Assembly: GCF_036327775.1 (NCBI RefSeq)
Contig: NZ_CP109598.1
Location: 5,034,001-5,098,000 of the forward strand
From: Streptomyces sp. NBC_01498
GTDB lineage: Bacteria; Actinomycetota; Actinomycetes; Streptomycetales; Streptomycetaceae
Length of the DNA stretch: 64,000 bases
Reading direction: 5' to 3'
Shown: one piece after another, positions 34,554 through 43,020 of the stretch
Layout: every line of letters starts with the position of its first letter
Position numbering within the stretch: the stretch's first letter is position 1
The notes under the pieces: generated by a model
Databases searched by the model: none
The model's input: only the letters and a program-made list of their open reading frames with translations
Told to the model about the DNA's origin: nothing
Program-made: the position numbers and the translations under genes

Positions 34554-35651
34554 GCAGGTCGCGGAGGTCGCGGAGATCCGCCCGAGGGCACGCCTGAGGA
34601 GACGCCCGGCGGTGAGGACGAGTACCGGTCCGTCGTCTTCGACGAATCGTTCGTCCGCGCTGCCCCGCTCCAGGAGTTCTCCGCCCGCGAACGCATGGGC
34701 GACCGGTCCCACGCCGTACGCCGAAGGGACCCCGCCGACCGGCCGCCGGCCGGTTCACCACCGCCCCGCCGGGGGTCGGTCCAGGTGCTGCTGCTGGTCC
34801 TCATCGTCGCCGTGGCCTTCGGGACCGCCGTCTATGTCGCGGTCAGGCCCCCGTACCAGCCGGCGATCACCCGTTCGGCGGAACAGCTGCGGATGACGGT
34901 CATTCCGCTCGCCCCGGCCGGCGCGGTCCCGGGCGGCACTCCCGCGAACCTGCTGAGGGACAGCCCGGCGGCGCGGTTCGGCGCGGGGGCCGCCGGAATC
35001 GAACTGCCCCCGGCCCGGCGCACCCCGCACTTCACCGAGAACGAGGTGACGGCCGCGCTGAGCACCGCCAAGGACTACCTCGTCGCCTCCTCCGTCGACC
35101 CGGACGTGCTGACCGGCGGCGGGCGGACCTCGGTGCGGGCACTGCTCGACCCGGCGCAGTTCGCCCAGTTCGACCAGACCTTCGCGGAGCCCGCCGACGA
35201 CGGCAGACACGTGCCCGCCGGCTGGCTGGTGCGCTTCGACGCGGCGGCCGTGTCGCTGGCGGAGCCGACCGTACGTGTCCGGGGCACGCTCCGGTACGCG
35301 GAGTCGGCGGCCGGCACGATGGACGTGTTCGCCGATCACACCTTCGTCTACACGCTGCGCCCGCCCGGCGGGGCGGCGGGAGCGGACGCGTCGCTGTTCG
35401 CCGTCCGGCGCACCCTGCACTTCCGCTTCGACCGCGAGGATCTGGCCGCGCACCGGACCGAGTTGCTGAGCAGCCAGGTGCAGGCGGGGCCGCAGGCGTG
35501 CTCGGCCGAGGCGCCGGGCACCCTGCGCCCGCTGCTGGCGGGCGCCAGGGCGCGGCCGGTGGGTCCGGCGGGCACCGATCCGTTCGGGACGGGGCCACCG
35601 ACGGCCGGGCTCTGCGGCGTACTCGACAAGGGCGCGCTGCCGGGTGGTTAG
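34551..35651 (+). CDS. Membrane-anchored hypothetical protein, paralogue of the upstream gene
   Basis: The protein has 366 residues. The N-terminal cytoplasmic part has the motif 'RSVVFDESFVRAAPLQEFSA', shared with the preceding gene. A transmembrane segment at about 80-100 ('VQVLLLVLIVAVAFGTAVYV') follows, and then a ~260-residue extracellular domain rich in beta-forming sequence and Pro/Ala loops. The topology suggests a transmembrane adapter: short conserved inside, larger folded domain outside. I do not recognise the outer domain. The gene converges on the M48 protease and is followed by a strong bidirectional terminator. Confidence 0.72.
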   Translation: MAGRGGRGDPPEGTPEETPGGEDEYRSVVFDESFVRAAPLQEFSARERMGDRSHAVRRRDPADRPPAGSPPPRRGSVQVLLLVLIVAVAFGTAVYVAVRPPYQPAITRSAEQLRMTVIPLAPAGAVPGGTPANLLRDSPAARFGAGAAGIELPPARRTPHFTENEVTAALSTAKDYLVASSVDPDVLTGGGRTSVRALLDPAQFAQFDQTFAEPADDGRHVPAGWLVRFDAAAVSLAEPTVRVRGTLRYAESAAGTMDVFADHTFVYTLRPPGGAAGADASLFAVRRTLHFRFDREDLAAHRTELLSSQVQAGPQACSAEAPGTLRPLLAGARARPVGPAGTDPFGTGPPTAGLCGVLDKGALPGG

Positions 35652-35719
35652 GGTCTGTCGCCGGACGGTCGGAGCCTGCCGTTCGGACCGGACCGGACCG
35701 GGCCGGACCGGGCCGGATC

Positions 35720-35761
35720 GGGCGTCCGGGGCGGGTTCGTACGGACCCGCCCCGGACGCCC
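35720..35761. terminator. Bidirectional terminator between the membrane protein and the M48 protease
   Basis: A perfect 17-bp inverted repeat (35720-35736 with 35745-35761) with an 8-nt loop lies between convergent genes. It is preceded by a CGGAC/CGGGC tandem-like tract (about 35685-35722). Confidence 0.88.
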
Positions 35762-35765
35762 GCCG

Positions 35766-36884
35766 CTACGTAGCGTCGGAGCCGCCGGAGGTGCCGTTCG
35801 CGGTGCCGTTCGTGCCGCCCTTGGCGCCGCCGTCCCCCGGGCCGGACGAGCCGCCGGTGAACCTGTCCCGGAGCTTGCCCCCCAGGTCGCCCGCGCCGCC
35901 CGCGATGTCGCCGACCAGCTTCATCAGCGGGTCCTTGCTGGTGCGGACCGTGTCCGCGTAGTGCGCGGCGGAGTCCCGGATCGAGTCGCCGACCGAGGTC
36001 TCCTTGTCCTCCGTACGGCGCGGGTAGTGCCCGTCCATGATCCGCTGGAAGTCGCGGCTCTCGCCCCACTTCTTCAGCTCGGCGGCGCGCACCGTGGTGA
36101 AGGGGTGGGTACGCGGCAGCACGTTGAGGATCTTGAGCACGGAGTCGCGCAGGTCGCCCCCCGCCTCGTACTCCGCCGCCTGCGCCAGGAACGCGTCCAC
36201 GTTCATCTCGTGCAGATGATTGCCGCCCGCGATCTTCATCAGACCGCGCATCGACGCCTGCGGGTCCTGGCCGACCAGCAGCCCCGCCCGGTCCGCCGAC
36301 AGCTCCGACTTGCGGAACCACTCGCGCAGCGCCGACACGATCGCCATGATCGCGACATTGCCGAGCGGGATCCAGGCGACCTTCAGCGCGAGATTCGTGA
36401 GGAACAGCAGGATCGTGCGGTAGACGGAGTGCCCGGACAGCGCGTGGCCCACCTCGTGGCCGACGACCGCCCGCATCTCCTCCTCGTCCAGCAGCTCGAC
36501 GAGCCCCGTGTTGACCACGATGATCGGCTCGTCGAGACCGATGCACATGGCGTTCGGCATCGGGTTCTGCGCGACGTACATCGTGGGGACCTTCTCCAGG
36601 TCCAGGATGTAGCAGGCGTCCAGCAGCATCGTGTGCAGATGCGGGAACTGCACATCGCTGACCCGCACCGAGTCGGAGAGGAAGAGCAGCCGCAGGCTCC
36701 GCTCCGGCAGCAGGGCGCTCATCGCCTTGAAGACCGTGTCGAAACCGCTCAGTTTGCGCAGCGCGACCAGGGCCGAGCGGTCCGCCGGATGCTCGTACGC
36801 GCGTGAGGAGATACCGGGGAAGCGCTTGCGCTGTCTGCTCGGCACATTCTCGTGACTGGCTGCCTCGTGGCTGTCTTCGGTCAT
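35766..36884 (-). CDS. M48-family zinc metallopeptidase (HtpX-like)
   Basis: The start taken is ATG 36882-36884, behind an AGGGG ribosome binding site, giving 372 residues; an upstream in-frame extension is low-complexity. The zinc motif is H143-E-V-G-H147 in '[13 protein letters not shown]', the downstream Glu-containing helix is around '[15 protein letters not shown]', and hydrophobic segments adjoin the active site. A Gly/Thr-rich tail ends the protein. Such membrane proteases take part in envelope protein quality control. It is divergent from the small membrane protein at 37076, and the two may share a control region. Confidence 0.88.
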   Translation of the reverse strand: MTEDSHEAASHENVPSRQRKRFPGISSRAYEHPADRSALVALRKLSGFDTVFKAMSALLPERSLRLLFLSDSVRVSDVQFPHLHTMLLDACYILDLEKVPTMYVAQNPMPNAMCIGLDEPIIVVNTGLVELLDEEEMRAVVGHEVGHALSGHSVYRTILLFLTNLALKVAWIPLGNVAIMAIVSALREWFRKSELSADRAGLLVGQDPQASMRGLMKIAGGNHLHEMNVDAFLAQAAEYEAGGDLRDSVLKILNVLPRTHPFTTVRAAELKKWGESRDFQRIMDGHYPRRTEDKETSVGDSIRDSAAHYADTVRTSKDPLMKLVGDIAGGAGDLGGKLRDRFTGGSSGPGDGGAKGGTNGTANGTSGGSDAT

Positions 36885-37075
36885 GGAATTCCCCTGTTCG
36901 TACGAGTCGTCGGCTCGTCCCCCTGACGGCCCCACGGTATGCGCTGCGACCGCCGTGTGCCGGGCGGCCGTACGCCGTCGCCCCTCCAACGTCCGAGTCG
37001 GCGTGAGCGTGCCCGGGGGCCCCGCATACGATGTGCGCGAAGTCTCCGCTTCCGATCGAATGGGTCCTGCCGAAG

Positions 37076-37240
37076 ATGAGCCTCTCCAGCACCGCAGCCA
37101 ACCTGGTCACCCTCGCCGCCGAGGGTGGCGAGCACGGGGGCAATCACCAAAGCCTCAACGCGTACCTCACCGGCGGTGGGGCGCTGTTCGCGCTGCTTCT
37201 CCTGCTGTGGATCACCACCCGCTTCAACCGCGACCGCTGA
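37076..37240 (+). CDS. Small single-pass membrane protein
   Basis: From ATG 37076 it has 54 residues: a Gly/His-rich start containing '[17 protein letters not shown]', one transmembrane segment ('[15 protein letters not shown]') and a basic end 'RFNRDR', which predicts the C-terminus inside. An alternative ATG at 37031 adds 15 residues; neither start has a strong ribosome binding site. A -10-like TACGAT at 37027-37032 fits a short-leader transcript. It lies 38 nt upstream of nadD, always a small gene there in streptomycetes as far as I recall. Function unknown. Confidence 0.7.
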   Translation: MSLSSTAANLVTLAAEGGEHGGNHQSLNAYLTGGGALFALLLLLWITTRFNRDR

Positions 37241-37278
37241 GACGGGGCCGGGGCGCCGTGCCAGTAGGCTCCGGGGGC

Positions 37279-37908
37279 ATGGAAAAGGTGCAGGCGCCGG
37301 CCGGCGCGGGACAGGGCGGCGGCAGACGCCGTCTCGGTGTGATGGGCGGCACGTTCGACCCGGTCCACCACGGTCACCTGGTGGCGGCCAGCGAGGTGGC
37401 CGCGCTGTTCGATCTCGACGAGGTGGTCTTCGTCCCGACGGGACAGCCGTGGCAGAAGAGCCAGTCGGCGGTCTCCCCGGCCGAGGACCGCTATCTGATG
37501 ACGGTCATCGCGACGGCCTCCAACCCGCAGTTCTCGGTCAGCCGTATCGACATCGATCGTGGCGGCAAGACCTACACCACCGATACGCTGCGGGATCTGC
37601 ACTCCCTGCACGGCGACGCGGATCTGTTCTTCATCACCGGGGCGGACGCGCTGTCCCAGATTCTCAGTTGGCGGGACGCCGACGAACTGTTCGCGCTGGC
37701 CCACTTCATCGGTGTCACCCGGCCCGGACACGACCTGACGGACGACGGACTGCCCAAGGGCGGCGTCTCGTTGGTGGAGGTCCCGGCGCTGGCGATCTCG
37801 TCGACCGACTGCCGGGGAAGGGTCGCGCAGGGCGATCCGGTCTGGTACCTGGTGCCGGACGGTGTGGTGCGCTATATCGACAAGCGCCAGTTGTACCGCG
37901 GCGAATGA
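37279..37908 (+). CDS. nadD: Nicotinate-nucleotide adenylyltransferase
   Basis: This 209-residue enzyme makes deamido-NAD from nicotinate mononucleotide and ATP. The nucleotidyltransferase motif is '[18 protein letters not shown]' (G-x-F-D-P-x-H-x-G-H), and the second family motif appears as 'ISSTDCRGR' in place of the more usual ISST-x-IR-x-R. The start ATG 37279 is chosen because the family sequence begins ~18 residues later and a TAGGCT -10-like box (37265-37270) lies 8 nt upstream. The downstream LCP-like and rsfS genes follow in the common nadD-(LCP)-rsfS order. Confidence 0.95.
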   Translation: MEKVQAPAGAGQGGGRRRLGVMGGTFDPVHHGHLVAASEVAALFDLDEVVFVPTGQPWQKSQSAVSPAEDRYLMTVIATASNPQFSVSRIDIDRGGKTYTTDTLRDLHSLHGDADLFFITGADALSQILSWRDADELFALAHFIGVTRPGHDLTDDGLPKGGVSLVEVPALAISSTDCRGRVAQGDPVWYLVPDGVVRYIDKRQLYRGE

Positions 37909-37927
37909 GCCACGGAGAGGGGCACCG

Positions 37928-39688
37928 GTGAACGACCAGCAGCCGTACGACCCGTACGACCCGTATGACACACGGCAGCCGCAGATCGTGGGCTACGACG
38001 AGTACGGGCAGCCGGTGTATCAGCAGCAACACCAACAGCAGCAGCAACAGCACCCGCAGCAGGGGCAACAGCAGCAGGACCAGCAGCAGTACGACCCGTA
38101 CGGGCAGCAACAGCAGGGCGCGCAGGGGTATTACGACCCGTACGGCGGGCAGACCGCGTACGACCCGTACGCCCAGCAACAGCAACAGCAACAGCAGGAC
38201 TACGGCTACGGCTACGACACCGGCCGGCAGCAGGCGGCGGTCGACACCACGCAGTGGAACATCCCGCAGCAACAGCAACACCAGGCGCCGCCGGCGGCCC
38301 CGCCGCATCAGGCCCCGGCCGAGGAAGCGCCCTCGCCCCCGCTCTCCCCACCGCCCGTTCCCGAGCCCGCCGTACCCGGACAGCGCCGCGCCACTGCCAC
38401 CGGGGGCGGTCCCGACGGCGGTCCCGACGGCGATTACCGGACAGAACAGTTCTCCTTCATCGAGGAGCCGGACGCCGAGTCCGAAGACGTCATCGACTGG
38501 CTGAAGTTCACCGAGAGCCGCTCCGAGCGCCGCGAGGAGGCCCGCCGCCGGGGACGCAGCCGCGTCTTCGCCCTGGCCGTCGTCCTGGCGCTGGTCGTCG
38601 CCGGCGGTGTCGGCTACCTCTGGTACGCGGGCATGCTGCCCGGTCTCGCGTCGGACGAGAAGACACAGAACACCGCCACCGGCCCGCAGAAGCGGGACGT
38701 GATCATGGTGAATCTGCACAACACGAAGAGCAAGGCCACCTCCACGGCGCTGCTCGTCAACAACTCCACCACCGAGAAGGGCACCACCGTCCTGCTGCCC
38801 AACTCCCTTCTCGTGGCCGACGGGGAGACCGGGATCGCCGGCACCCTCGCCAAGTCCGTGGCCGACAGCGGTTCCCAGGGCACCCGGGAGTCCGTCGACA
38901 CCCTGCTCGGCACCCGGATCTCCGGCACCTGGCGGCTCGACACCCCCTATCTGGAGAACCTGGTCGATCTGGTCGGCAACATCGACATCACCACGAACGC
39001 CGACATCCCCGCCGCCAAGAAGGGCGAGGACCCGCTCGTCACCAAGGGCGAGGACCAGTCGCTGAACGGACAGGCCGCCGTCGCGTACGCCACCCACCGG
39101 GCGCCCGACGAGCCCGAGGCGGAGCAGCTGGAGCGCTTCGGCGCGGTCATGCAGGGCGTACTGCGGAAGATCTCCGACGACACGAGGGCCGCGACGATCA
39201 CCGTCGAGACCCTGGCGCAGATCCTGGAACCGCCGATGACCGAGCAGGACCTGGGCGCCGCCCTGGCGAAGCTCGCGGCGCACGCCAAGGCCGGTGACCA
39301 CAAGACGCTCCTGCTGCCCGTCGCCGAGGACGGCAGCCTCGGTGAGGAGGCGACCGAGACCGTCGTCAAGGACGTCCTCGGCGGCAGCGTCAGCGCCCCC
39401 GAGCAGGGCGCCACCCTGCGCGTCGGTGTGAAGAACGCCACGGGCGACAAGGCGGACAGCGAGGCCGCCCGCGTCTCGATGATCAACGGCGGCTATGCCT
39501 TCGTCGACGCCGGCACGGCCGACCCGGTCGAGTCGTCGCAGGTCACCTATGCCGACGCCAAGAACAAGGGGCAGGCGGACGAGGTCGCCAAGACACTCGG
39601 TCTGCCGGTCGGCGCGGTCAAGAAGGGCAAGGCGGCGCCGAACGCCGATGTCCTGGTCACCCTCGGCGGGGACTACGAAGGCGGCTGA
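37928..39688 (+). CDS. LytR/CpsA/Psr (LCP)-like protein with Gln-rich N-terminus, divergent active-site region
   Basis: The protein has 586 residues from GTG 37928 behind GAGAGGGG. Residues 1-110 are low-complexity, Gln-rich with YDPY repeats. Residues ~110-205 are Pro/acidic, a TM segment lies at about 214-236, an LCP-like domain at about 250-470, and a LytR_C-type domain at ~490-580 ('LRVGVKNATGDKADSEAARV'). LCP enzymes attach wall glycopolymers to peptidoglycan. Here the region that normally reads as an Arg/Asp-rich DS-x-R-x-DT and P-RD block is 'RDVIMVNLHNTKSKATSTALL' and 'LLPNSLLVADG', so several usual pyrophosphate-binding residues are absent. It may be a regulator or scaffold rather than a ligase. 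Confidence 0.78.
   Translation: MNDQQPYDPYDPYDTRQPQIVGYDEYGQPVYQQQHQQQQQQHPQQGQQQQDQQQYDPYGQQQQGAQGYYDPYGGQTAYDPYAQQQQQQQQDYGYGYDTGRQQAAVDTTQWNIPQQQQHQAPPAAPPHQAPAEEAPSPPLSPPPVPEPAVPGQRRATATGGGPDGGPDGDYRTEQFSFIEEPDAESEDVIDWLKFTESRSERREEARRRGRSRVFALAVVLALVVAGGVGYLWYAGMLPGLASDEKTQNTATGPQKRDVIMVNLHNTKSKATSTALLVNNSTTEKGTTVLLPNSLLVADGETGIAGTLAKSVADSGSQGTRESVDTLLGTRISGTWRLDTPYLENLVDLVGNIDITTNADIPAAKKGEDPLVTKGEDQSLNGQAAVAYATHRAPDEPEAEQLERFGAVMQGVLRKISDDTRAATITVETLAQILEPPMTEQDLGAALAKLAAHAKAGDHKTLLLPVAEDGSLGEEATETVVKDVLGGSVSAPEQGATLRVGVKNATGDKADSEAARVSMINGGYAFVDAGTADPVESSQVTYADAKNKGQADEVAKTLGLPVGAVKKGKAAPNADVLVTLGGDYEGG
38000..38290 (+). repeat. CAG/CAA-rich tract encoding poly-Gln in the LCP-like gene
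   Basis: Runs of CAG/CAA codons (densest at 38021-38095 and 38174-38200) encode glutamine stretches interrupted by YDPYG repeats. The mixed CAG/CAA use argues for selection on the protein rather than simple DNA slippage. Confidence 0.75.
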
Positions 39689-39763
39689 CCGCCGGGGCGC
39701 GCGGGCTTGTCGGCGGTCCGTGAGACCCTGGGGGTCTCCCGACCGCCGACGAAAGCATCGCCT

Positions 39764-40195
39764 GTGACCGCCACGGACCGCTCCATCGAGCTCGTCAACG
39801 CCGCCGCCCAGGCGGCGGCCGACCGGCTCGCGCACGACATCATCGCGTACGACGTCAGTGATGTGCTGTCGATCACCGACGCGTTCCTCCTCGCCTCCGC
39901 GCCCAACGACCGCCAGGTCAAGTCGATCGTGGACGAGATCGAGGAGCGTCTCTCCAAGGAACTCGGCGCCAAGCCGGTGCGCCGCGAGGGCGACCGCGAC
40001 GCCCGCTGGATCCTGCTCGACTACGTCGACATCGTGGTCCACGTCCAGCACAGCGAGGAGCGGGTCTTCTACGCGCTCGAACGCCTCTGGAAGGACTGCC
40101 CCGAGCTGTCCCTGCCCGAGGACGCCGTCAAGACCCGCGGCAAGGGCGCCGAGCACGCCGAGGTGACCGGCTCCGCGAACGGGGAGCTGAGCTGA
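39764..40195 (+). CDS. rsfS: Ribosome silencing factor RsfS
   Basis: This 143-residue protein binds L14 of the 50S subunit and blocks subunit joining in starvation. The family core 'DIIAYDVSDVLSITDAFLLA', 'RQVKSIVDEIEERL' and 'WILLDYVDIVVHVQ' is intact. GTG 39764 is preferred over an upstream reading with atypical sequence. A 6-bp hairpin (39723-39739, GAGACC/GGTCTC) lies in front. Its 3' end overlaps the histidine phosphatase start (CTGA). Confidence 0.94.
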   Translation: MTATDRSIELVNAAAQAAADRLAHDIIAYDVSDVLSITDAFLLASAPNDRQVKSIVDEIEERLSKELGAKPVRREGDRDARWILLDYVDIVVHVQHSEERVFYALERLWKDCPELSLPEDAVKTRGKGAEHAEVTGSANGELS

Positions 40196-40845
40196 ACGGC
40201 GGCTCGGGCGGCAGAGGCCGCCGGATCGTCCTGTGGCGGCACGGCCAGACGGCGTGGAACCTGGAGCGCCGCTTCCAGGGCACCACGGACATCGAGCTGA
40301 CCGGGGCGGGCCTGGCGCAGGCCCGCCGCTCCGCCCGGCTGCTCGCGTCGCTGCGGCCGGACGCGATGATCGCGTCCGACCTGCGCCGCGCGGTGGCCAC
40401 CGCCCAGGAACTGGCGTCGCTGACCGGACTGTCCGTCGGTTACGACGCGGCGCTGCGCGAGACCTACGCGGGTGACTGGCAGGGCCTGACCCATGAGCAG
40501 ATCCTGGAGCGGTTCGGCGAGCAGTACCTGTCGTGGAAGCGCGGTGAGCCCGTACGGCGCGGGGGCGGCGAGCTGGAGACCGAGGTCGCCGACCGGGCCG
40601 CGCCCGTCGTGCTGCGTCACGCGGACAAGCTGCCCGACGGCGGCACCCTGGTCGTGGTCAGTCACGGCGGCACGATCCGCACCACGATCGGCCGGCTGCT
40701 CGGTCTTGAGGCACACCACTGGGAAGGACTCGGCGGGCTCTCCAACTGCTGCTGGTCCGTCCTGGGCGAAGGGGCGCGCGGCTGGCGTCTCCAGGAGCAC
40801 AACGCGGGCACACTGCCCGAGCCGGTGCTCGGCGACGACGACTGA
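40192..40845 (+). CDS. Histidine phosphatase family protein, CTG start
   Basis: The domain begins with 'RRIVLWRHGQTAWN', whose R-H-G catalytic histidine lies only ~16 residues from the proposed start. The second active-site part 'VVVSHGGTIRTTIGRLLG' (SHGG) is also intact; 217 residues in all. No ATG, GTG or TTG occurs in frame upstream of the RHG motif; the next standard start (ATG 40366) would cut off the active site. CTG 40192 overlaps the rsfS TGA as CTGA and follows GGGGAG (40181-40186), the same coupling as elsewhere in the window. It resembles phosphoglycerate mutase/broad phosphatases; the substrate is unknown. Confidence 0.9.
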   Translation: MNGGSGGRGRRIVLWRHGQTAWNLERRFQGTTDIELTGAGLAQARRSARLLASLRPDAMIASDLRRAVATAQELASLTGLSVGYDAALRETYAGDWQGLTHEQILERFGEQYLSWKRGEPVRRGGGELETEVADRAAPVVLRHADKLPDGGTLVVVSHGGTIRTTIGRLLGLEAHHWEGLGGLSNCCWSVLGEGARGWRLQEHNAGTLPEPVLGDDD

Positions 40846-40909
40846 TCCGGACGCCCGCGGCCATTCCCGGTCCCGGTTCTCCGGGGGGACCCGGCCGACC
40901 GGACGGGAT

Positions 40910-40939
40910 TTCACTTTCCGCCTGGTCGCAGGCTAAAGT
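40910..40939 (+). promoter_or_regulatory. Promoter candidate for the first tRNA-Ala
   Basis: A -10-like TAAAGT at 40934-40939 with a weak TTCACT -35 (40910-40915) 18 nt upstream, about 37 nt before the tRNA. Confidence 0.45.
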
Positions 40940-40975
40940 TCTTCTTGTTCACAGCGCACGGCGCGAAGAACATGA

Positions 40976-41048
40976 GGGGCTATAGCTCAGTTGGTAGAGC
41001 GCCTGCATGGCATGCAGGAGGTCAGGAGTTCAATTCTCCTTAGCTCCA
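40976..41048 (+). tRNA. tRNA-Ala (anticodon GGC), first copy
   Basis: 73 nt. The acceptor stem GGGGCTA/TAGCTCC contains the G3-U70 wobble pair that defines alanine identity. The D arm is 'GCTCAGTTGGTAGAGC', the anticodon loop ATGGCAT sits on a CCTGC/GCAGG stem with anticodon GGC, and the T arm is AGGAG-TTCAATT-CTCCT. The discriminator is A, and CCA is not encoded. Confidence 0.97.
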
Positions 41049-41246
41049 CCCCTTGAATCCCGTCCTCGTCACGAGGGCGGGATTTCGTCGTACCGGGACC
41101 TCCCGCCGTGGCCGTACGCACGCGGCGCCGCTCGATTTCGGCCACCCACCGAACGTCCGGCCTGATCGCACTGTCCTCCTGGCGAAGGCGTGACAGAATC
41201 GGACGGCCGGAGGGGACGACGGCACGGACGGGGAGGAGAGAGCGCG

Positions 41247-41411
41247 ATGCCCGCCAGCAGCATCGACCGGGTCGGTGCCCTGCTCGCGGAGGCGGCCTCG
41301 GCCGCCGGCCTCAGCTGCCCGTCGTGCGGTTCGTTCCATGTGGCCCAAGTACTCGGCGACAACGGTGGAGTTTCCTACGTGTGCACGGCCTGCGGCCACA
41401 GCTGGAGCTGA
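41247..41411 (+). CDS. Small zinc-ribbon protein
   Basis: 54 residues from ATG 41247, behind a GGGGAGGAGAG ribosome binding site. Two C-x2-C pairs, 'LSCPSCGSFHV' and 'YVCTACGHSWS', form a zinc ribbon like those of transcription-factor-S or RpoB-associated proteins. An alternative GTG at 41190 adds 19 residues. The stop is directly followed by the next small gene, also with cysteine pairs, so the two are probably translated together. Function unknown; nucleic-acid or RNA-polymerase contact is a reasonable guess. Confidence 0.75.
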   Translation: MPASSIDRVGALLAEAASAAGLSCPSCGSFHVAQVLGDNGGVSYVCTACGHSWS

Positions 41412-41648
41412 GTGATGGGTGCGCACAGGAGAAAATGCGACTGGTGCGGCAGCGGCACCCCCATCGTCCGGGACATGGAACCGCTCAACGCCGAGTTCCA
41501 GTACTGGTGCGAGGAGTGCGCCCGCGCGCTGATCATAAAGGGCGACCCCATCGAGACCTACCGCGAGCTGGAGGGTGAGCCCATCTACGGCCGGCTCCTC
41601 GACGAGCACTGCACGCTCAAGCGCTTCTACTCCTTCGCCACCGCGTAG
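41412..41648 (+). CDS. Small cysteine-rich protein, translationally adjacent to the zinc-ribbon protein
   Basis: 78 residues (GTG 41412, or ATG 41415 one codon later). An N-terminal 'KCDWCGSGTP' and a later 'WCEECARALI' give two C-x2-C pairs, the metal-binding knuckles. The C-terminus has 'RLLDEHCTLKRFYSFATA'. It begins in the base after the preceding stop. It converges on the GT87 gene with a 22-nt overlap of the coding ends (41627-41648). I do not recognise the family. Confidence 0.72.
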   Translation: MMGAHRRKCDWCGSGTPIVRDMEPLNAEFQYWCEECARALIIKGDPIETYRELEGEPIYGRLLDEHCTLKRFYSFATA

Positions 41649-42901
41649 ACCACCGGTTCCGCCGTCCCTCCCGGCTCCTCGGCCCGAGCGCCGGGTGCGG
41701 GTGTCCGTTCCGTACGGCCGGCCGCGGCCAGATACGCCAGCAGCCCCAGCGCCATCGCCGGATAGAGCGCCGTGAGCGTCATCTGCGAGCGGTTCTGGGC
41801 GAGTTCAAGCCGTTCGACGGCCCCGTGCGGCACCCGCCACAGCGCGTACGACAGGAAACCCATCCCCGTCGCCACCGCCCACTCCGTCCTGCCGTGCGCC
41901 ACCAGGAGCAGCACCATCGGCACGCACCACACCCAGTGGTGCGACCAGGAGACCGGGCTGATCAGCAGCGCGGTCGCGGCGCAGGCCACGGTGGCCTCCG
42001 CCGTCCGCCCGCGCAGCGCCGCGCGCACCGCCACGGTCAGCCCGGCCACGACGACGACGGCGGCCACCGGGAGCCACCAGGCCGACGGCTCGGTGGTGTG
42101 CAGCACCCGCGCGAACACCCCCCGAAGCGACTGGTTCGCGGCCCCCTCGACCCGGCCCACCCGGTCCGCCCGGAAGACGATGTCGGTCCAGAAGCGGCGT
42201 GAGTCGTACGGCAGGATCACGGCGGAGACGAGCGTGGCGGCGAGGAACGCCCCCGCCGCCGTCGCGGTCCGCCGCAGCCAGGGGTTCCAGCCCGCCTCGC
42301 GGAACCGCAGCAGACCGGTGACCAGCAGCATCACGGCGAAAAGCCCGGGGGTCAGTTTGACCGCCGCCGCGAGGCCGATCCCGAGGCCCGCCAGCCGGTG
42401 GCCGTCCCGCCGGGTGAGGTCCCACAGGACGGCGACACCGATCAGCAGATTGATCTGTCCGTAGCGCAGGGTCGTCCACACCGGCTCGCACCAGACGGCG
42501 ACCGCCGCCACCCACAGCGCCGCCCCGGGCCGTACCGAGTCCCGGAACGTCAGTCGCAGCGACAGCCGCGTGAACGCCACGAGGAGCAGCAGATTGCCCG
42601 CCGTGGCGAGGGTGCGCATCTCCGGGACGGGCAGCAGGGTCAGCGGGGTGAACAGCAGGGCGGCGAACGGCGGATAGGTCGTCGGCAGACCCGCGTAGGT
42701 CGCGCGCATCGCGTAGAGGTCGAGTCCGTCGAGCACGGTGCGGCCCTCGGCCCGGTAGACCATCAGATCGATCATCGAGACCGCGGCGAGACGCTGCGCG
42801 ATCCAGAAACCCGCGAAGGACAACAGACAGACGACGGTGCCGAGGAGCACGGACCGCCGACCGGCGGTGACCCGGGCGAGCACGGGAACGAGAACGGTCA
42901 C
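41627..42901 (-). CDS. GT87-type integral membrane mannosyltransferase
   Basis: From GTG 42899-42901 the protein has 424 residues with roughly ten transmembrane segments. 'MIDLMVYRAEGRTVLDGLDLY' followed by 'GLPTTYPPFAALLF' is the family's first extracytoplasmic loop with the catalytic Asp. 'RYGQINLLIG' and 'AAVKLTPGLFAVM' are further hallmarks. Actinobacterial relatives use polyprenyl-phosphate-mannose to build lipomannan-like glycans. A longer start at 43018 would run up to the tRNA and is less likely: a TATTGT box (42915-42910) lies 8 nt before GTG 42901, giving a leaderless transcript, and a 17-bp palindrome covers it. Confidence 0.86.
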   Translation of the reverse strand: MTVLVPVLARVTAGRRSVLLGTVVCLLSFAGFWIAQRLAAVSMIDLMVYRAEGRTVLDGLDLYAMRATYAGLPTTYPPFAALLFTPLTLLPVPEMRTLATAGNLLLLVAFTRLSLRLTFRDSVRPGAALWVAAVAVWCEPVWTTLRYGQINLLIGVAVLWDLTRRDGHRLAGLGIGLAAAVKLTPGLFAVMLLVTGLLRFREAGWNPWLRRTATAAGAFLAATLVSAVILPYDSRRFWTDIVFRADRVGRVEGAANQSLRGVFARVLHTTEPSAWWLPVAAVVVVAGLTVAVRAALRGRTAEATVACAATALLISPVSWSHHWVWCVPMVLLLVAHGRTEWAVATGMGFLSYALWRVPHGAVERLELAQNRSQMTLTALYPAMALGLLAYLAAAGRTERTPAPGARAEEPGGTAEPVVYAVAKE

Positions 42902-42910
42902 GAACGGTGA

Positions 42911-42927
42911 CAATAGCAGTGCTATTG
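42911..42927. promoter_or_regulatory. 17-bp palindrome over the GT87 promoter (candidate operator)
   Basis: CAATAGCAGTGCTATTG is an 8-bp perfect inverted repeat around a single central base, AT-rich against the local GC background. It overlaps the -10 box TATTGT of the leaderless GT87 transcript and lies ~95 nt upstream of the second tRNA-Ala. Confidence 0.6.
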
Positions 42928-42945
42928 GTGCACATCGGAAACGAT

Positions 42946-42976
42946 TTGGCGGTGAGCCCGAGAGACCGTGTAATGT
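42946..42976 (+). promoter_or_regulatory. Promoter candidate for the second tRNA-Ala
   Basis: TTGGCG (42946-42951) and TGTAAT (42969-42974) with 17-nt spacing, about 45 nt before the tRNA. Confidence 0.5.
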
Positions 42977-43020
42977 TGGCACCGCCGCCGAGGGGATGCC
43001 CGAAGTGCGGTACCTCACAA

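Noticed and set aside
37715..40156. About 810-codon antisense frame over nadD, the LCP-like gene and rsfS
   Set aside because: Leucine/valine-rich shadow of Gln and acidic codons on the sense strand; no independent start signal.
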